From: an uncultured Monoglobus sp.
GTDB lineage: Bacteria > Bacillota > Clostridia > Monoglobales > Monoglobaceae
Reading direction: 5' to 3'
Length of the DNA stretch: 35,832 nucleotides
Assembly (NCBI GenBank): GCA_947624305.1
Contig: CANQKC010000031.1
Span: 1-35,832, forward strand
Part shown: positions 24,011-32,369 of the stretch, one piece after another
Numbering within the stretch: position 1 is the stretch's first letter
Layout of the letters: the number at the start of each line of letters is the position of its first letter
Position numbers and translations under genes: made by a program
The notes under the pieces: model-generated
What the model was told of the DNA's origin: nothing
What the model saw: the letters and a program-made list of their open reading frames with translations, nothing else
Databases searched by the model: none

Positions 24011-24853
24011 ATGAGAGAAATAGACGCAAAACTGATCACCGACACCGTGGCGCAAATGTGCGTCGAGGCGAACTGCCGCTTAAATCCCGACATCAGGGCC
24101 GCCCTTGAGAGCGGCCTTGAGAGCGAGACAAACGGCACGGCGAGGGATGTTCTTGAAAACATCCTCAAAAACGCCGACATCGCGGCGGAGGAGGAGCTTC
24201 CGATCTGTCAGGACACCGGCATGGCCGTGTTCTTTGTGAAGATAGGCCAGGATGTCCACATAACCGGCGGCTCGTTTAACGACGCGATCAACGAGGGTGT
24301 GCGCCGCGGCTACGAGAGCGGCTATCTGCGCAAATCGGTGGTCGCTGACCCGGTGCGCCGCGGCAACACGGGTGACAACACGCCCGCGATAATCCACACC
24401 GAGATTGCGGACGGCGAGAATATTGAGATCACGATCGCGCCCAAGGGCTTCGGAAGCGAGAACATGAGCGCGATAAAGATGCTCAAACCCTCGGAGGGAC
24501 TTGAGGGAATAATCGACTTTGTGGTAAAGACCGCGCGGGACGCGGGCAGCAACCCCTGCCCGCCGATCGTTGTGGGCGTCGGCATCGGCGGCTCGTTTGA
24601 AAAAGCCGCGATCATGGCAAAACAGGCGCTGCTCCGCGAGGTGAATTCCGAAAACCCCGACCCGTACTACGCGGAGCTTGAAAAGACCCTGCTTGAGAAG
24701 ATCAACAAAAGCGGGATAGGCCCGCAGGGCTTCGGCGGCAAAACCACCGCGCTCGGCGTCAACGTTGAGATGTTCCCGACGCACATCGCGGGAATGCCCT
24801 GCGCCGTCAACATAAGCTGTCACGTCACAAGGCATTTGACAAAAATATTATAA
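24011..24853 (+). CDS. Class I fumarate hydratase, alpha subunit (TtdA/FumA N-terminal type)
   Basis: A 280-residue protein of normal length for the separate alpha subunit of the two-subunit iron-sulfur fumarase or tartrate dehydratase. Cluster cysteines are visible: Cys66 in PICQDTGMA, Cys183 in SNPCPP, and Cys270 in NISCHVTRH; GVGIGGSFEKAA and GPQGFGGKTTALGV are also typical. The enzyme interconverts fumarate and malate (or dehydrates tartrate) in the cytoplasm and is oxygen sensitive, in line with an anaerobe. The beta subunit normally follows at once, but here the next sequence is the aro promoter and leader, so the partner must be encoded elsewhere. It begins 25 nt after the GT-C gene. 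The call between fumarase and tartrate dehydratase cannot be settled from this subunit. Confidence 0.9.
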   Translation: MREIDAKLITDTVAQMCVEANCRLNPDIRAALESGLESETNGTARDVLENILKNADIAAEEELPICQDTGMAVFFVKIGQDVHITGGSFNDAINEGVRRGYESGYLRKSVVADPVRRGNTGDNTPAIIHTEIADGENIEITIAPKGFGSENMSAIKMLKPSEGLEGIIDFVVKTARDAGSNPCPPIVVGVGIGGSFEKAAIMAKQALLREVNSENPDPYYAELEKTLLEKINKSGIGPQGFGGKTTALGVNVEMFPTHIAGMPCAVNISCHVTRHLTKIL

Positions 24854-24870
24854 AATATTTCAAAAAACTC

Positions 24871-24899
24871 TTGCAATTTATTTTATAATGTTGTATAAT
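24871..24899 (+). promoter_or_regulatory. Promoter of the aromatic amino acid operon
   Basis: TTGCAA (24871-24876), a 17-nt spacer and perfect TATAAT (24894-24899). It starts 17 nt after the fumarase stop. Transcription should begin near 24906, giving a leader of about 250 nt before aroF. Confidence 0.85.
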
Positions 24900-24938
24900 A
24901 TCTGACAGTGTTTTAAATTTATGTATAAGGAGTCAGAA

Positions 24939-25064
24939 ATGAGTAGTTTGCTGCGCGGAAATGTTAACATGACAGCAGAATATTATTCTTTTACCCGGAG
25001 CTTTTACTTTAGCTTTGGTTATTTTCCGTGCGACAATTCAGGTAAAGCCCGCTTATGCTCCTAA
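24939..25064 (+). CDS. Phe/Tyr-rich leader peptide of the aro operon
   Basis: A 41-codon ORF with a strong ribosome site AAGGAG (24927-24932) 6 nt before ATG 24939. Residues 15-29 read YYSFTRSFYFSFGYF: five Phe and four Tyr in fifteen codons (24981-25025), far above chance. The stop is at 25062-25064. It is placed between the operon promoter and an intrinsic terminator, exactly as the leader peptides of attenuated amino acid operons (such as pheL) are. A ribosome held up at these codons when charged tRNA-Phe or tRNA-Tyr is scarce would leave 25042-25051 free to form the antiterminator. A ribosome that reaches the stop codon would cover that segment, and the terminator would form. The peptide itself need not have a function. 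Confidence 0.88.
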   Translation: MSSLLRGNVNMTAEYYSFTRSFYFSFGYFPCDNSGKARLCS

Positions 25065-25125
25065 TTTTTAACGGCATAAAACTTTGAAAATTATTCAAGG
25101 ACGGGCTTTGCGCTCGTCCTTTTTA
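25042..25125 (+). promoter_or_regulatory. Antiterminator/terminator switch (transcription attenuator)
   Basis: Segment 25042-25051 (GTAAAGCCCG), at the end of the leader ORF, pairs over 10 positions (one G-U) with 25102-25111 (CGGGCTTTGC). The second segment is the 5' arm and loop of the terminator at 25097-25121, so the two structures exclude each other. The last Phe codon ends at 25025, leaving 16 nt before the antiterminator strand, a workable distance for a stalled ribosome. Confidence 0.82.
25097..25125 (+). terminator. Attenuator terminator upstream of aroF
   Basis: Stem AAGGACGGGC/GCTCGTCCTT (25097-25106/25112-25121, one G-U) with loop TTTGC and a T run TTTTTACTTTT. It lies between the leader ORF and the aroF ribosome site (AGGAGG at 25145-25150). 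Confidence 0.88.
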
Positions 25126-25157
25126 CTTTTATAAACACAAATTCAGGAGGAAACAAA

Positions 25158-26177
25158 ATGGTAGTAATCTTAAAACCGAAAACAAGCGAGGAAGACGTAA
25201 CAAAAATCATATCATACGTTGAGGACATGGGTCTTGACGTAATGGTCAACAAGGGCGTTGACTGCACGGTACTGGGACTTTTGGGCGATACCAGCCGCAT
25301 CGATCCCGACACGCTGATGCTCAACGTGCACGTTGACCGCGTGATGAGAATAGCGGAGCCTTTCAAAAAGGCCAGCCGCAAGTTCCACCCGGAGCCGACG
25401 ATCGTGAAGGTCGGAGGCGCAGAGATCGGCAAGGAGGGCACGTTCACGGTTATCGCCGGCCCGTGCAGCGTCGAGACCGAGGAGCAGATAATCCATGTGG
25501 CCGAAAGCGTGAAAAACAGCGGCGCGGCGCTGCTTCGCGGCGGCGCGTTCAAGCCGAGGACCTCGCCTTACTCGTTCCAAGGGCTTGAGCTTGAGGGTCT
25601 GCGCCTGCTGAAGGAGGCGAGGGAAAAGACCGGCCTTCCGATAGTGACCGAGATCATGTCGTCCAAAATGGTTGAGGTTTTTGAAAAAGACGTTGACATA
25701 ATCCAGGTGGGCGCGAGGAACATGCAGAATTTTGATCTGCTCAAGGAGCTGGGAAAAACCTCAAAGCCCATTCTCTTAAAGCGCGGACTTTCGGCGACGA
25801 TCGAGGAATGGCTGATGAGCGCCGAATATATTCTTGCCGAGGGCAATCCCAACGTCATTCTGTGCGAGCGCGGAATAAGAACGTTTGAAACATACACGCG
25901 CAACACGCTCGATTTGAGCGCCATTCCCGCGGTAAAGCGCCTGAGCCACCTGCCGGTGATCGTTGATCCGTCACACTCGGCGGGCATGAGCTGGATGGTG
26001 GAGCCGCTGTCGCTCGCGGCGATGGCTGTTGGAGCCGACGGTCTTATCGTCGAGGTCCACAACAACCCCGCCAAGGCGTGGTGCGACGGCGCCCAGTCGC
26101 TGAACGAGAGTCAGTTCGACAGTCTGATGAAAAAGATGCGCGCTATCGGCAAGCATGTTGACAAAGAAATTGTGTAA
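25158..26177 (+). CDS. aroF: 3-deoxy-7-phosphoheptulonate (DAHP) synthase
   Basis: A 339-residue enzyme, first step of the shikimate pathway: phosphoenolpyruvate plus erythrose 4-phosphate to DAHP. Residues 1-70 form a ferredoxin-like regulatory domain (VVILKPKTSEEDV, the type that mediates allosteric feedback in Thermotoga-like enzymes). The TIM barrel follows, with IAGPCSVETEEQ, GGAFKPRTSPYSFQG, QVGARNMQNFDLL, KPILLKRG, IVDPSHSAG and VHNNPAKAWCDG. This is the class I-beta (AroG-beta/KDO8P-like) type. AGGAGG sits 7 nt before ATG. As first structural gene of the operon it receives attenuator control, and its N-terminal domain suggests feedback at the protein level too. Confidence 0.96.
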   Translation: MVVILKPKTSEEDVTKIISYVEDMGLDVMVNKGVDCTVLGLLGDTSRIDPDTLMLNVHVDRVMRIAEPFKKASRKFHPEPTIVKVGGAEIGKEGTFTVIAGPCSVETEEQIIHVAESVKNSGAALLRGGAFKPRTSPYSFQGLELEGLRLLKEAREKTGLPIVTEIMSSKMVEVFEKDVDIIQVGARNMQNFDLLKELGKTSKPILLKRGLSATIEEWLMSAEYILAEGNPNVILCERGIRTFETYTRNTLDLSAIPAVKRLSHLPVIVDPSHSAGMSWMVEPLSLAAMAVGADGLIVEVHNNPAKAWCDGAQSLNESQFDSLMKKMRAIGKHVDKEIV

Positions 26178-26192
26178 GATCCGGTGATAAAA

Positions 26193-27053
26193 ATGGAAAG
26201 TGACTTTAAAATCGCGGTGATCGGCCTGGGGCTCATCGGAGGCTCGCTTGCATACGCGCTGAGAGGCTTTAAAAAGGCCGGGATCGCGGGCTGCGACATT
26301 GATCCCGCGACCCGCGCTGCCGCGCTCAAGAACAAGGCGGTGAGCGCCGCGTACGACAACGCGGGCGACGCAATTGACGGCGCGGATCTGGTGGTGTTCT
26401 GCACCTATCCCGACATTATAGAGAAGCTTATCGAAGAGAACAAAAGCCGCTTCAAGCCCGGCGCGGTCGTGTCGGACGTTTGCGGCGTAAAAAGCAGAGT
26501 CTCAAAGCAGATACCGGCGGCCCTGCCCGATAACGTCGATTACGTCGGCGGCCACCCGATGGCGGGAAAAGAGGTTGACGGCTTTGAAAACGCGTCGTCC
26601 GAGCTGTTCTGGATGAGCGGTTTCATCATAACGCCCGTCGAGAGCTCAAAGCCGGAAAGCGTTGAGCTTATCCGCGAAATGGCGAAATATATCGGCGCGA
26701 CGCGGATCGCTGTGGCCGGTCCCGAGGAGCACGACCGCGTGATCGCCTATACCAGCGATTTAATGCATGTGGCGGCCTCGGCCCTGTGCCTCGATTATCC
26801 GAAAGAAATGAACCGCGCCTACACCGCGGGAGCTTTCCGCGACTGCACGAGAGTGGCGCGGATAAACGGCGAGCTGTGGAGCTCTCTGTTCATATCGAAC
26901 AAGGACAACGTGATAAGCGAGATCGACCGCCTGAACGCGAGCCTCGGCAGGATAAGAAAGCTTGTGGAGAGCGGCGACAGAGAAGGCCTTGAAAGGCTGC
27001 TCGATACCGTTTGCGAAAACAAAATCACCATGCAGGAAAAGGAGCCTGAATAA
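26193..27053 (+). CDS. tyrA: Prephenate dehydrogenase
   Basis: A 286-residue enzyme that oxidises prephenate to 4-hydroxyphenylpyruvate in the tyrosine branch. I chose ATG 26193; an in-frame GTG at 26184 would leave no ribosome site, whereas GGTGAT (26183-26188) fits the ATG. The NAD-binding motif is VIGLGLIGGSLAYAL. Catalytic-domain motifs are VGGHPMAGKEVDGF and EEHDRVIAYTSDLMHVAAS, with the expected histidines. There is no C-terminal ACT domain, so tyrosine feedback through that domain is absent. It lies 15 nt after aroF and 1 nt before aroB. Confidence 0.94.
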   Translation: MESDFKIAVIGLGLIGGSLAYALRGFKKAGIAGCDIDPATRAAALKNKAVSAAYDNAGDAIDGADLVVFCTYPDIIEKLIEENKSRFKPGAVVSDVCGVKSRVSKQIPAALPDNVDYVGGHPMAGKEVDGFENASSELFWMSGFIITPVESSKPESVELIREMAKYIGATRIAVAGPEEHDRVIAYTSDLMHVAASALCLDYPKEMNRAYTAGAFRDCTRVARINGELWSSLFISNKDNVISEIDRLNASLGRIRKLVESGDREGLERLLDTVCENKITMQEKEPE

Positions 27054-27054
27054 T

Positions 27055-28110
27055 ATGGAAAGACTGAGAGTTAATATTCCGGGAAGAGAATATGACATAT
27101 TGATTGGCCGCGATATTTTAAAGAACGCGGCGGAATATATCAAAGAGGTGTTCGGCGGCGAGAAAATAGCGATCGTGACCGACTCAAACGTGGGCCCGCT
27201 TTACGGCGATACCGTGACGGGCAGCCTCGAAGCGGCGGGATTTAAGACCGAGCTCATAACGGTTCCGGCCGGCGAAAAGACCAAGTGCGAAAAATATCTG
27301 TTTGAGCTTTACGACAGAATGCTTTCGTTCGGGCTGACGCGCTCCGATCTTATCATAGCATTGGGCGGCGGAGTCGTCGGCGACCTGACGGGCTACGCGG
27401 CGGCGAGTCTTTTGCGCGGTGTGCCTTATGTGCAGATCCCGACAACGCTGCTGGCGCAGGTGGATTCCAGCGTTGGCGGCAAGGTGGCGATTGATCTGCC
27501 CCGCGGCAAAAACCTTGTGGGCGCGTTCAATCAGCCCAAAGTCGTCATAATTGACATAGAGTGCTTAAAAACGCTGGAGCCGCGCGTTTTGAGCGACGGA
27601 ATGGCCGAGGTCATCAAATACGGGGCCATAAAAGACAAAAATCTGTTTGAGCTTTTGGAAAGTATAAAAAATACAAAAGAATTGTTTGCAAAAATTGATG
27701 AAATAGTATATAATTGTTGTGATATAAAGAGACAGGTGGTAGAGGAGGACGAGTTCGACAAGGGCGGACGCATGATACTAAACTTCGGCCACACCTTCGG
27801 GCACGCGATCGAAAAGCAGTATAACTACGAGACATATACCCACGGCGAGGCCGTGGGAGTGGGAATGCGGATGGCCTGTGAGTACGGAGAGCGTTTGGGG
27901 CTGACCCCGCCGGGGACCGCGGAGAGAATGATCAGAATTCTTGAAAACTACGATCTGCCCACATATGTTGAAATAAGCAAACGGCAGCTCGGCGACGCGG
28001 CAGCCGTTGACAAAAAGGGCGAGGGCGCCGATATAAATCTGATACTGCTGAATGATATCGGTGACGTGCTCATAAAAAAGTTTAAAAAGGACGAATTTCT
28101 TAATATTTAA
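27055..28110 (+). CDS. aroB: 3-dehydroquinate synthase
   Basis: A 351-residue enzyme converting DAHP to 3-dehydroquinate, NAD and metal dependent. ATG 27055 follows AAAGGAG in the end of tyrA. Motifs include VPAGEKTKC, ALGGGVVGDLTGYAAA, PTTLLAQVDSSVGGKVAIDL, GMAEVIKYG, and the metal ligands in NFGHTFGHAIE and THGEAVGVGM. Length and motifs are those of a normal AroB. The tighter AT-rich stretch near 27650-27730 is inside the frame and does not break it. Confidence 0.96.
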   Translation: MERLRVNIPGREYDILIGRDILKNAAEYIKEVFGGEKIAIVTDSNVGPLYGDTVTGSLEAAGFKTELITVPAGEKTKCEKYLFELYDRMLSFGLTRSDLIIALGGGVVGDLTGYAAASLLRGVPYVQIPTTLLAQVDSSVGGKVAIDLPRGKNLVGAFNQPKVVIIDIECLKTLEPRVLSDGMAEVIKYGAIKDKNLFELLESIKNTKELFAKIDEIVYNCCDIKRQVVEEDEFDKGGRMILNFGHTFGHAIEKQYNYETYTHGEAVGVGMRMACEYGERLGLTPPGTAERMIRILENYDLPTYVEISKRQLGDAAAVDKKGEGADINLILLNDIGDVLIKKFKKDEFLNI

Positions 28111-28137
28111 TATATACTGTTTCAGTTGGAGGGCATT

Positions 28138-29406
28138 ATGGAAGATATTAAAGTGATACATCCCGGCATGCTTCGGGGAACCGTGTCGGTGCCGCCGTCA
28201 AAAAGCGTCGCGCACCGCGCGATAATCGCGGCGGCGCTCAGCGGCGAGGACTGCGTGATCGAAAACGTCGTGATGTCGGACGACATAACCGCGACGGTGG
28301 GCTGCATGAGAGCCCTCGGCGCAAAATGCAGAGTCAACACCAAGAGCATGACAGTCAGCATCTCGGGCAAAAAGACGTATAAGGTCAAAAACATGATAAC
28401 TCTCGACTGCTTCGAGAGCGGCTCGACCCTGCGGTTTTTGATGCCGCTGGCGCTCGGCAGGGGCGTTCCGGTCAAGTTTGTCGGACGCGGACGGCTGATG
28501 AAGCGGCCCCAGGCGCCATACTTCAATATCTTCCGCGAAAAGGGAATAAAGGTCAAGACGGGCGAGGACTATATCATACTCGACGGAAAGCTTGAAAGCG
28601 GAAGCTACGGCCTCGCGGGCAACGTCAGTTCGCAGTTTATCACGGGACTGCTTTTCGCGCTGCCGCTGCTTGAGGGCGACAGCGAGATTTTGGTGTCCGG
28701 CGAGTGCGAGAGCAAGGGCTATATCGACCTGACCATAGATATTTTAAAAAAGTTCGGGATCGTGATAGAGAACCATAAATATAAGCTGTTCCGCATAAAG
28801 GGCGGCCAGAAATACAAAAGCTGCGGCGACCTTAAGGTCGAGGCGGACTATTCGCAGGCGGCCTTCTTTCTTGTTGCCGACGCTATCGGCTGCAACGTTG
28901 AGTGCATGAACCTAAATCCCGACAGTCTTCAGGGTGACCGCGCGATAATCGACATAATCAAGAGCGCCGGCGGACGGGTGGTTAAAGGCCCCAACGGCGG
29001 GATCATGGCGAAAAAGACCGCGGTCATGCACGCGGTCACGATCGACGCCCGCGACATACCCGATCTGGTTCCGGCGGCGGCGGTGCTGTGCTCGTTTTTA
29101 AACGGCGAGAGCCGGATAACCGGCGCGGGTCGGCTCAGGCTTAAGGAAAGCGACCGCCTCAAGGCTATCTCGACCGAGCTTTCGCGGCTCGGCGTTGACA
29201 TACGCGAGACAGCCGACGGGCTTGTTATCCGCGGACGCGATCTGCTTGAGAGCAACGTTTGTTCGGCGTGGAACGATCACCGCATCGCGATGGCGATAGC
29301 GATCGCCGCCTGCCGCTCGGAGGGCGAGGTAAGCATAACCGGAGCGGAGCGGGCGGTCAGGAAGTCGTATCCCGACTTCTTTAAGGTATATGACAGACTT
29401 GTTTGA
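28138..29406 (+). CDS. aroA: 3-phosphoshikimate 1-carboxyvinyltransferase (EPSP synthase)
   Basis: A 422-residue enzyme joining shikimate 3-phosphate and phosphoenolpyruvate. ATG 28138 has GGAGGG 6 nt upstream; the in-frame TTG at 28126 is part of that site. Motifs: VPPSKSVAHRAIIAAAL with the substrate-binding Lys and Ser, ESGSTLRFLMPLALG in place of the LGNAGTA loop of E. coli-type enzymes, RLKESDRLKAI and WNDHRIAMAIAIA. The altered loop places it with the Firmicutes/class II type enzymes. Spacing is 27 nt from aroB and 12 nt to aroC. Confidence 0.95.
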   Translation: MEDIKVIHPGMLRGTVSVPPSKSVAHRAIIAAALSGEDCVIENVVMSDDITATVGCMRALGAKCRVNTKSMTVSISGKKTYKVKNMITLDCFESGSTLRFLMPLALGRGVPVKFVGRGRLMKRPQAPYFNIFREKGIKVKTGEDYIILDGKLESGSYGLAGNVSSQFITGLLFALPLLEGDSEILVSGECESKGYIDLTIDILKKFGIVIENHKYKLFRIKGGQKYKSCGDLKVEADYSQAAFFLVADAIGCNVECMNLNPDSLQGDRAIIDIIKSAGGRVVKGPNGGIMAKKTAVMHAVTIDARDIPDLVPAAAVLCSFLNGESRITGAGRLRLKESDRLKAISTELSRLGVDIRETADGLVIRGRDLLESNVCSAWNDHRIAMAIAIAACRSEGEVSITGAERAVRKSYPDFFKVYDRLV

Positions 29407-29418
29407 TCGGAGGAGATT

Positions 29419-30492
29419 ATGAACACTTTCGGCAGAAATATCAGACTGAGCATATTCGGCGAGTCTCACGGACAGGGCATCGGAATAGTTATCGACGGTC
29501 TGCCCGGCGGAATAAAGCTCGATGTTGACAGGATAGAGGCGGAAATGAAGCGGCGCGCCCCCGGAAGGAGCAATATTTCGACTTCCCGCAAAGAGGCGGA
29601 CAAGGTTGAGATATTGTCGGGCTTTGTAAACGGAATGACGACCGGAACTCCGATAGCCGGAGTCATCAGAAACACCAACACCATATCAAAGCATTATGAC
29701 AAGGACCTTATGCGCCCCGGTCACGCGGATTACACCGCGTATATGAAATACGGTGAGAACCGCGACTACCGCGGCGGCGGGCACTTTTCGGCGAGGATCA
29801 CCGCGCCGCTGGTGTTCGCGGGAGTCGTGGCGAAGCAGGTTCTGGAAAAAGAGGGTGTTTTTGTCGGCGCGCATATTCTTAAGATCGCTGATGTGGCGGA
29901 CAGCGCGTTTGATCCCGTAAACGTTGCCGCGGACGAGCTTGCGAGTATTTCAAAAAAGGACTTCCCGGTCATTGACGACGAAAAGGGAAAGCTGATGAAG
30001 GAGCGTATTCTCGGGGCCAAGAGCGATAAGAACTCGGTCGGCGGGATCGCGGAGTGCGCAATAGTCGGTATGCCTCCGGGCAAGGGCGAGCCGTTTTTCG
30101 GCTCGGTCGAGAGCCGCTTGTCGGCCATGCTGTACTCGGTGCCCGCGGTCAAGGCCGTTATGTTCGGCGCGGGCGCGGATTTCGCGTCAATGCGTGGCAG
30201 CGAGGCGAACGACGAATTTTATGTTGAAAACGGCGCCGTTAAAACCTACACCAACAACAACGGCGGCATAAACGGCGGTATAACCAACGGGATGCCCGTG
30301 CTGTTCCGAGCCGTTCTCAAGCCCACTCCGTCGATCGCCAAAAAGCAGCGGACGGTCGATATTGAGAAAATGGAAAATACCGAGATCGAAATTCACGGCA
30401 GGCACGACCCGTGCATAGTTCATCGCGGGACCGTGGTTATCGAGAATGCGGCGGCTGCCGCGGCTCTGGATCTGCTTTACGATAAATTTTAG
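29419..30492 (+). CDS. aroC: Chorismate synthase
   Basis: A 357-residue FMN-dependent enzyme that makes chorismate from EPSP. GGAGGAG (29409-29415) precedes the ATG. Family signatures: GESHGQGIGIVIDG near the N-terminus, RRAPGRSNISTSRKE, RPGHADYTAYMKYG, YRGGGHFSARITAP, and the C-terminal GRHDPCIVHRG. All look intact. Chorismate is the branch point to pheA and tyrA in this operon. Confidence 0.96.
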   Translation: MNTFGRNIRLSIFGESHGQGIGIVIDGLPGGIKLDVDRIEAEMKRRAPGRSNISTSRKEADKVEILSGFVNGMTTGTPIAGVIRNTNTISKHYDKDLMRPGHADYTAYMKYGENRDYRGGGHFSARITAPLVFAGVVAKQVLEKEGVFVGAHILKIADVADSAFDPVNVAADELASISKKDFPVIDDEKGKLMKERILGAKSDKNSVGGIAECAIVGMPPGKGEPFFGSVESRLSAMLYSVPAVKAVMFGAGADFASMRGSEANDEFYVENGAVKTYTNNNGGINGGITNGMPVLFRAVLKPTPSIAKKQRTVDIEKMENTEIEIHGRHDPCIVHRGTVVIENAAAAAALDLLYDKF

Positions 30493-30505
30493 GATGTGAA
30501 ATAAA

Positions 30506-31654
30506 ATGAAAAACAAAAATAAGCTCGACGAGCTTCGGGCGGAGATCGACAGAATTGACAAAGAGCTGCTGCCGCTGTTTTTGCGGCGCATGGAATTGAG
30601 CAGCGGAGTCGCCGACTACAAGCGCAGCGTGGGAAAGCCCGTGCTCGACTCCGAGCGCGAAAAGCAGGTGCTCGAGGGCAAAATGGCTCTGGTCGAGGAC
30701 AAGAAAAAACAGAACGAGGTTTATGAGTTTTACGCGGCGATCATGTCGATCAGCCGCGAGAGGCAGACAAAGGAACTGGTCGGCTTTAACCGCGCGCTGG
30801 TCGAGGATATGCTTGACCCAAAGCCCACGGTGAGCGATCCGCGGATCGTGTTTTACGGCGCCGAGGGCTCGTATACCGAGCAGGCGGCCATAAAATATTT
30901 CGGCAGCGACTCGGACCGCTATAACGTGGCCACCTTTGACGACGCCTTCGCGGAGCTTGAAAAAGGCAATGCGGATTACGCGGTGCTGCCGATTGAGAAT
31001 TCATATACCGGCACGATAGCCGATGTGATCGACCTTCTGGCAAAATACGGATATTTTATCACCGGCGAGGTCGACGTGCCCATACGCCACTGCCTGCTCG
31101 GAGTTCCCGGAGCGAGGCTTTCGGACATAAAGACGGTGTATTCCCATGAGCAGGGAATAATGCAGAGCCGCGAGTTTTTAAAAACGCTCGGCGAGGTGGA
31201 GCTTAAGGAGTATTACAGCACCTCGCAGAGCGCGCAGAAGGTGGCGGATGACAAAGACATAACAAAGGCTGCCATAGCGGGGCGGCAGAACGCCGAAATT
31301 TACGGCCTTGAGGTTCTGGCGGCTGACATCAACAACAGCGCCAAAAACACCACAAGGTTTATAATCGTATCGAAAAATCTGGAGCTTAACGAGAAAAGCG
31401 ACAAGATAAGCGCGGCCTTCACACTGCCCCACAAAAGCGGCGAGCTGCACAGAATTCTCGCCTGCTTCGCGAGAGGCAATCTGAACCTTCTGAAGCTTGA
31501 GTCGCGGCCGCTCTATGACCGCAATTTTGAGTATATGTTTTTTGTCGATTACAGCGGAAATCTGCTTGACGAGCGGGTGCGCCGCGTGACCAACAACGTT
31601 ATCGAGGGCACGGGCGAGTTTAAGCTGCTCGGAAATTATAAGCTTAAGGAGTAG
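30506..31654 (+). CDS. pheA: Bifunctional chorismate mutase/prephenate dehydratase (P-protein)
   Basis: A 382-residue three-domain enzyme. Residues 1-95 are an AroQ-type chorismate mutase (LDELRAEIDRIDKELLPLFL, KPVLDSEREKQVLEG). Residues 110-290 are prephenate dehydratase (FYGAEGSYTEQAA, LPIENSYTGTI, and NNSAKNTTRFIIV with the catalytic Thr-Arg-Phe). Residues 300-378 are an ACT regulatory domain with GELHRILACFARGNLNLLKL and the ESRP motif (residues 332-335) that binds phenylalanine in the family. So the enzyme makes phenylpyruvate and should be feedback-inhibited by Phe. Together with tyrA it explains why the leader peptide senses both Phe and Tyr. Confidence 0.95.
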   Translation: MKNKNKLDELRAEIDRIDKELLPLFLRRMELSSGVADYKRSVGKPVLDSEREKQVLEGKMALVEDKKKQNEVYEFYAAIMSISRERQTKELVGFNRALVEDMLDPKPTVSDPRIVFYGAEGSYTEQAAIKYFGSDSDRYNVATFDDAFAELEKGNADYAVLPIENSYTGTIADVIDLLAKYGYFITGEVDVPIRHCLLGVPGARLSDIKTVYSHEQGIMQSREFLKTLGEVELKEYYSTSQSAQKVADDKDITKAAIAGRQNAEIYGLEVLAADINNSAKNTTRFIIVSKNLELNEKSDKISAAFTLPHKSGELHRILACFARGNLNLLKLESRPLYDRNFEYMFFVDYSGNLLDERVRRVTNNVIEGTGEFKLLGNYKLKE

Positions 31655-31658
31655 GAAT

Positions 31659-32156
31659 ATGAACGTTTTGCTTATCGGAATGCCGGGCTGCGGCAAGTCG
31701 GCCTTCGGCAGGGCCGCGGCGGAAAATTTAGGCCTTGAGTTTATCGATACCGACGCTGAGATCGAGCGGCGCGAGGGGCCGATACCCGAAATTTTCGCGG
31801 GCCGCGGCGAGGACGCGTTCCGGAATATCGAGACCGAGGTGCTGCGCGACTGCCTCGAAAAGGACAACCGCGTGATCTCAACCGGCGGCGGCATAGTCGT
31901 GCGGGACGAAAATATTGGGATAATGCAAAAGTCGGGCGCGCTTGTGATTTTCATCGACCGTCCGCTTGAGCTTATCGCAGGGGATATTGACACCTCCGGC
32001 AGACCGCTGCTCAAAGACAACGCGGAACGGCTCAAAACCCTCTATCGCGAGCGGTACGATAAGTACAGAAAAGCCGCGAACGCCCTTGTTATAAACGACG
32101 GCGCTTTCGCCTCCGCCCTCGGTGAGATACTCAGATTAATCAAAAACAATATTTGA
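31659..32156 (+). CDS. aroK: Shikimate kinase
   Basis: A 165-residue P-loop kinase phosphorylating shikimate at O3. P-loop GMPGCGKS at residues 7-14, FIDTDAEIERR for shikimate and Mg, the STGGGIV motif, and the lid arginine in SGRPLL. It starts 4 nt after pheA. Its last codons overlap the -35 box of the toxin-antitoxin promoter (32153-32158). Confidence 0.93.
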   Translation: MNVLLIGMPGCGKSAFGRAAAENLGLEFIDTDAEIERREGPIPEIFAGRGEDAFRNIETEVLRDCLEKDNRVISTGGGIVVRDENIGIMQKSGALVIFIDRPLELIAGDIDTSGRPLLKDNAERLKTLYRERYDKYRKAANALVINDGAFASALGEILRLIKNNI

Positions 32157-32181
32157 TTTTACAGGTGTTTTATGGTATAAT
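32153..32181 (+). promoter_or_regulatory. Internal promoter of the Fic toxin-antitoxin pair
   Basis: TTGATT (32153-32158), a 17-nt spacer and perfect TATAAT (32176-32181), starting in the aroK stop codon. Transcription would begin near 32188, so the message has almost no leader before the GGGAG site at 32188-32192. It may also supply attenuation-independent transcription to aroQ and aroE downstream. Confidence 0.75.
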
Positions 32182-32201
32182 ATTTATGGGAGATGATTGC
32201 C

Positions 32202-32369
32202 GTGAGTGAATCGGACAGAATTATCGCGAACGTGAACGCTACCATGTCAATGGAGGGTATGCCGTTGACCGAGCTTGATAAAGCGCGAATAAGAGATTGT
32301 ATTGATGGCAGAAAGAGTTTTGACGAGACCGTTAGAGAATTGATTGAAAAATACAGGAAGCCAATATGA
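32202..32369 (+). CDS. VbhA-like antitoxin of a Fic toxin
   Basis: A 55-residue protein too short for most ORF callers. I prefer GTG 32202, 9 nt after GGGAG (32188-32192); the in-frame ATG at 32193 would have no spacer. It matches the VbhA/class I Fic antitoxin pattern, with the inhibitory helix motif (S/T)xxxE(G/N) seen as Thr14-Met-Ser-Met-Glu18-Gly19 in NATMSMEGMPLT. In class I systems that Glu contacts the Fic active-site Arg and blocks ATP gamma-phosphate binding. A second helix pair (ELDKARIRDCIDG, ETVRELIEKY) completes the fold. Its stop overlaps the toxin start as ATGA (32366-32369), the usual coupling. Confidence 0.87.
   Translation: MSESDRIIANVNATMSMEGMPLTELDKARIRDCIDGRKSFDETVRELIEKYRKPI

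Noticed and set aside
24854..25157. T-box riboswitch in front of aroF
   Set aside because: I see no specifier-loop or T-box core (such as AGGGUGGNACCGCG) before the terminator; the leader ORF and the exclusive pairing explain the region better.
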